DNA from: Otis tarda
Taxonomy: Eukaryota > Chordata > Aves > Otidiformes > Otididae
Assembly: GCA_026413225.1 (NCBI GenBank)
Contig: CM048552.1
Location: forward strand, 48,003,001 to 48,067,000
Direction of reading: 5' to 3'
DNA length: 64,000 nt
Positions 62,029-64,000 of the stretch are shown here, in pieces (within the stretch, counting starts at the first letter, position 1; each line of letters starts with the position of its first letter). The translations under genes and the position numbers were made by a program. The notes beneath the pieces were generated by a model, which searched no databases, was not told the DNA's origin, and was given only the letters and a program-made list of their open reading frames with translations.

Positions 62029-63439
62029 CAATATAATGGCATACACATATTTTATGAAGTTTAAAACAGAAATAATTCCTGATAAAGCTCCCCTAACAAC
62101 TTTTCTTGCTATTTTCAGACAGAATGAACCAAATTGCTACTGGAAATTTGAGTATGTAAATATGTTATGCTAGGAGGTATTTCTGAAGCAGTATGATTCC
62201 TAGGAATGGTCATACACTTAAATTCTAATGCTTATTTTAGGGTCAAATAAAAGGATCAACATCCTACTTTGTGACATCAGCAGAAGCATAGAGCCATGAG
62301 CTCAGTAAGAAACTGATATGTAGGCCGGGTATTTCTTTATGATCCCTTTGTTTCTATTTACAATAGCAAATTACTAGGGACGTAGTGAACTCCAGTTCAG
62401 TGAACCCCACTGGTCTTGTCTGAATTATATCCTAAGTATTTTAAGTAATTACTTTATAAAGGTCTGAATTTATCCAGGACGTCAGTTTCTTAACTAACCT
62501 AATACTTGTGTTAGTTCCATAAAGCAGCACTGAAATAATCAGAGATTCCAACTGCTACCAGCAGAAAGGGAAAGGTTTTGTGAAAATGACAGCAACAGAA
62601 ATGACTTACCATCTGAAAACTGTAAGAAATTTAAATGTCTCAATCCGTTTAGCTTTTAAATACTATCAAACAGTGATTTATTTTTAGAATTTAAATACCC
62701 TAACTGTGAGAAGCAATAGAATGGAAAAGATTTCTTTTCTACTCTAACAAGCACTTGTGACTGTGAGTTAAAAAAAAAGGTAAATCTGGAATGGAAACCA
62801 TGAGCTGACTTTAGTTTCAGCAGTGATTAGATATTTTCTGTCTTTTCCTGTCTCCAAGTCAAGAGTGGATTTCTTTTTGAGCATTTGGAAATCAACGGTA
62901 TCTTCAGTCTTAATTCCTATGAATTTATACATGAGTCCTCCATGCAGACATTGCTAATGATGGTACGAAGCTGACATTTTACTCGTGGTCCCACAGATAT
63001 TTTCTGACAGCAGGGCTGACAGCAGTAAAGCTCCATTGAACATTATGGAACAGGGTCATTTTTAATTAGCACTGTCTCTTATGCCTGTTTTCCCACTTTA
63101 ATTCTCTTTCCCTCTTCAATCCATCTCTTTCTCCACCCTTTTTCTTACACTATGTTTTGTCTCAGTCTCTGCTCTTCAGCTATTTCACTTCTGTCACAGC
63201 AATCTTGCTGAGCTGGGCTTCATCTGACTGCCCAGAATCTGTTCCACTTTTCTACTTCCCTCATCATCTCAGCTTTCTAGACCAGCTTTTCCCAATGGCC
63301 CTCCCACATCCCAGCCCTCTGATGAACTTGTCTCTCCAGCTCTTACCCAATCTATTCTCCATATAGTGTTTTCTGATTTTATGTTATTAAACAACCAAGT
63401 GCTTCTATTCTGATCTCCCCTTCTTGTTCAGCCACAGTC
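62029..63439. other. Unique AT-rich non-coding DNA
   Basis: No gene or clear repeat. It becomes pyrimidine-rich on the plus strand near 63090-63360, where a 69-codon open frame (63157-63366) is rich in Ser, Leu, Phe and Pro and has no recognisable motif. Confidence 0.55.
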
Positions 63440-64000
63440 ATTCTGCACTTTGGTCACAAGAACCCCACGCAATGCTACAGGCCTGGGGAAGAGTGGCTGG
63501 AAAGCTTCCCGGCTTTCCAGCGGAAAGAGACCTGGGGTTGCTGGTTGACAGCTGGCTGAACGTGAGCCAGCAGTGTGCCCGGGTGGCCAAGGTGGCCAAG
63601 AGCATCCTGGCTTGGATCAGAAACAGTGTGGCCAGCAGGAGTAGGGAAGTGATCGTGCCCCTGTACCTGGCACTGGTGAGGCTGTACCTCGGATACTGTG
63701 TTCAGTTTTGGGCCCTTCAGTACAAGAAGAATGCTGAGTTGCTGGAGCGTGTCCAGAGAAGGGCGACGTAGCTGGTGAGGGGTCTGGAAAACAAGTCTTA
63801 TGGGAAGCAGCTGAGGGAACTGGGATTGTTTAGTCTGGAGACAAGGAGGCTGAGGGGAGACCTCATAGCTCTCTACACTCACCTGAAAAGAGGTTGTAGT
63901 GAGGTGGGTGTTGGTCTCTTCTCCCAAGTAACTAGCAACAGGACAGGAGGAAATGGCCTCAAGCTGTGGCAGGGGAGGTTTAGGTGGATATTAGAAAAGA
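63440..64000 (+). mobile_element. CR1 LINE fragment running off the window end
   Basis: Plus-strand CR1 beginning at CTGCACTTTGGTCACAAG and continuing to the last base, so its 3' end is outside. The ORF2 C-terminal region is readable: [19 protein letters not shown], then [27 protein letters not shown], a stop at 63769-63771, then the frame continues with [18 protein letters not shown]. It resembles the minus-strand copy at 13755-14897 more than 36321/60049. It has a 9-bp tandem duplication GTGGCCAAG at 63583-63600 compared with that copy. The 150-codon open frame on the opposite strand is a shadow. Confidence 0.93.

Noticed and set aside
63475..63927. 150-codon minus-strand open frame
   Set aside because: Antisense shadow of CR1 ORF2. 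Equivalent shadows appear at 36423-37297 and 60162-61862.
1..64000. CRISPR arrays, tRNA or rRNA genes, bacterial-type operons or phage modules
   Set aside because: No regularly spaced direct repeats, cloverleaf sequences or dense co-directional coding were seen. The repeat content is that of a bird nuclear genome.

Overview
This window reads as a stretch of a bird genome, most likely a non-coding (intergenic or deep intronic) segment. The evidence is its repeats: at least seven CR1 LINE fragments, several ending in the tandem ATTCTATGAT-type 3' tail of avian CR1, plus one complete ERV-L-like provirus and four solo-LTR-like copies of the kind common in birds. The rest is AT-rich, with stop codons dense in all frames. 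I found no convincing host protein-coding exon, tRNA, rRNA, CRISPR array or bacterial-style operon.

Layout. 1-3356 is unique AT-rich DNA. 3357-4482 is an LTR with imperfect target-site repeats. 4648-5590 is a truncated CR1 (minus). 5591-8049 is unique, followed by an unexplained GC- and CA-richer block at 8050-9290. 9291-13754 is unique. 13755-14897 is a CR1 (minus). 15222-15918 is a solo LTR flanked by AATGG that carries a large (TTA)n tract. 15924-24994 is mostly unique, with an old CR1 piece at 19811-20187. 24995-25876 is a minus-strand LTR. 25877-36320 is mostly unique, with a short CR1 3' end at 28488-28652. 36321-37770 and 37971-38906 are two CR1 copies of different age. 38921-44407 is unique. 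44408-45540 is a solo LTR flanked by GTACT and belongs to the same family as 3357-4482. 45546-53432 is unique. 53438-59856 is a full-length provirus flanked by CAGAC. 60049-62028 is a young CR1 with a 601-codon open reading frame. 62029-63439 is unique. A plus-strand CR1 runs off the end from 63440.

The provirus has LTR, possible primer-binding site, gag remnant, protease, reverse transcriptase, RNase H, integrase, polypurine tract and LTR in that order. It has no recognisable env. Many stops and frameshifts, plus a 52-bp tandem duplication in the integrase region, make it defective. The CR1 at 60049-62028 is 5'-truncated, but its reverse transcriptase frame is uninterrupted to the natural stop, so it is the youngest-looking element. 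A close relative lies 23.7 kb away in the same orientation.

I did not find a new biological system. The observations most worth checking are the mobile-element architectures, the unexplained 8050-9290 block, and a few motif clusters and perfect inverted repeats in otherwise unique DNA. All are graded modestly.
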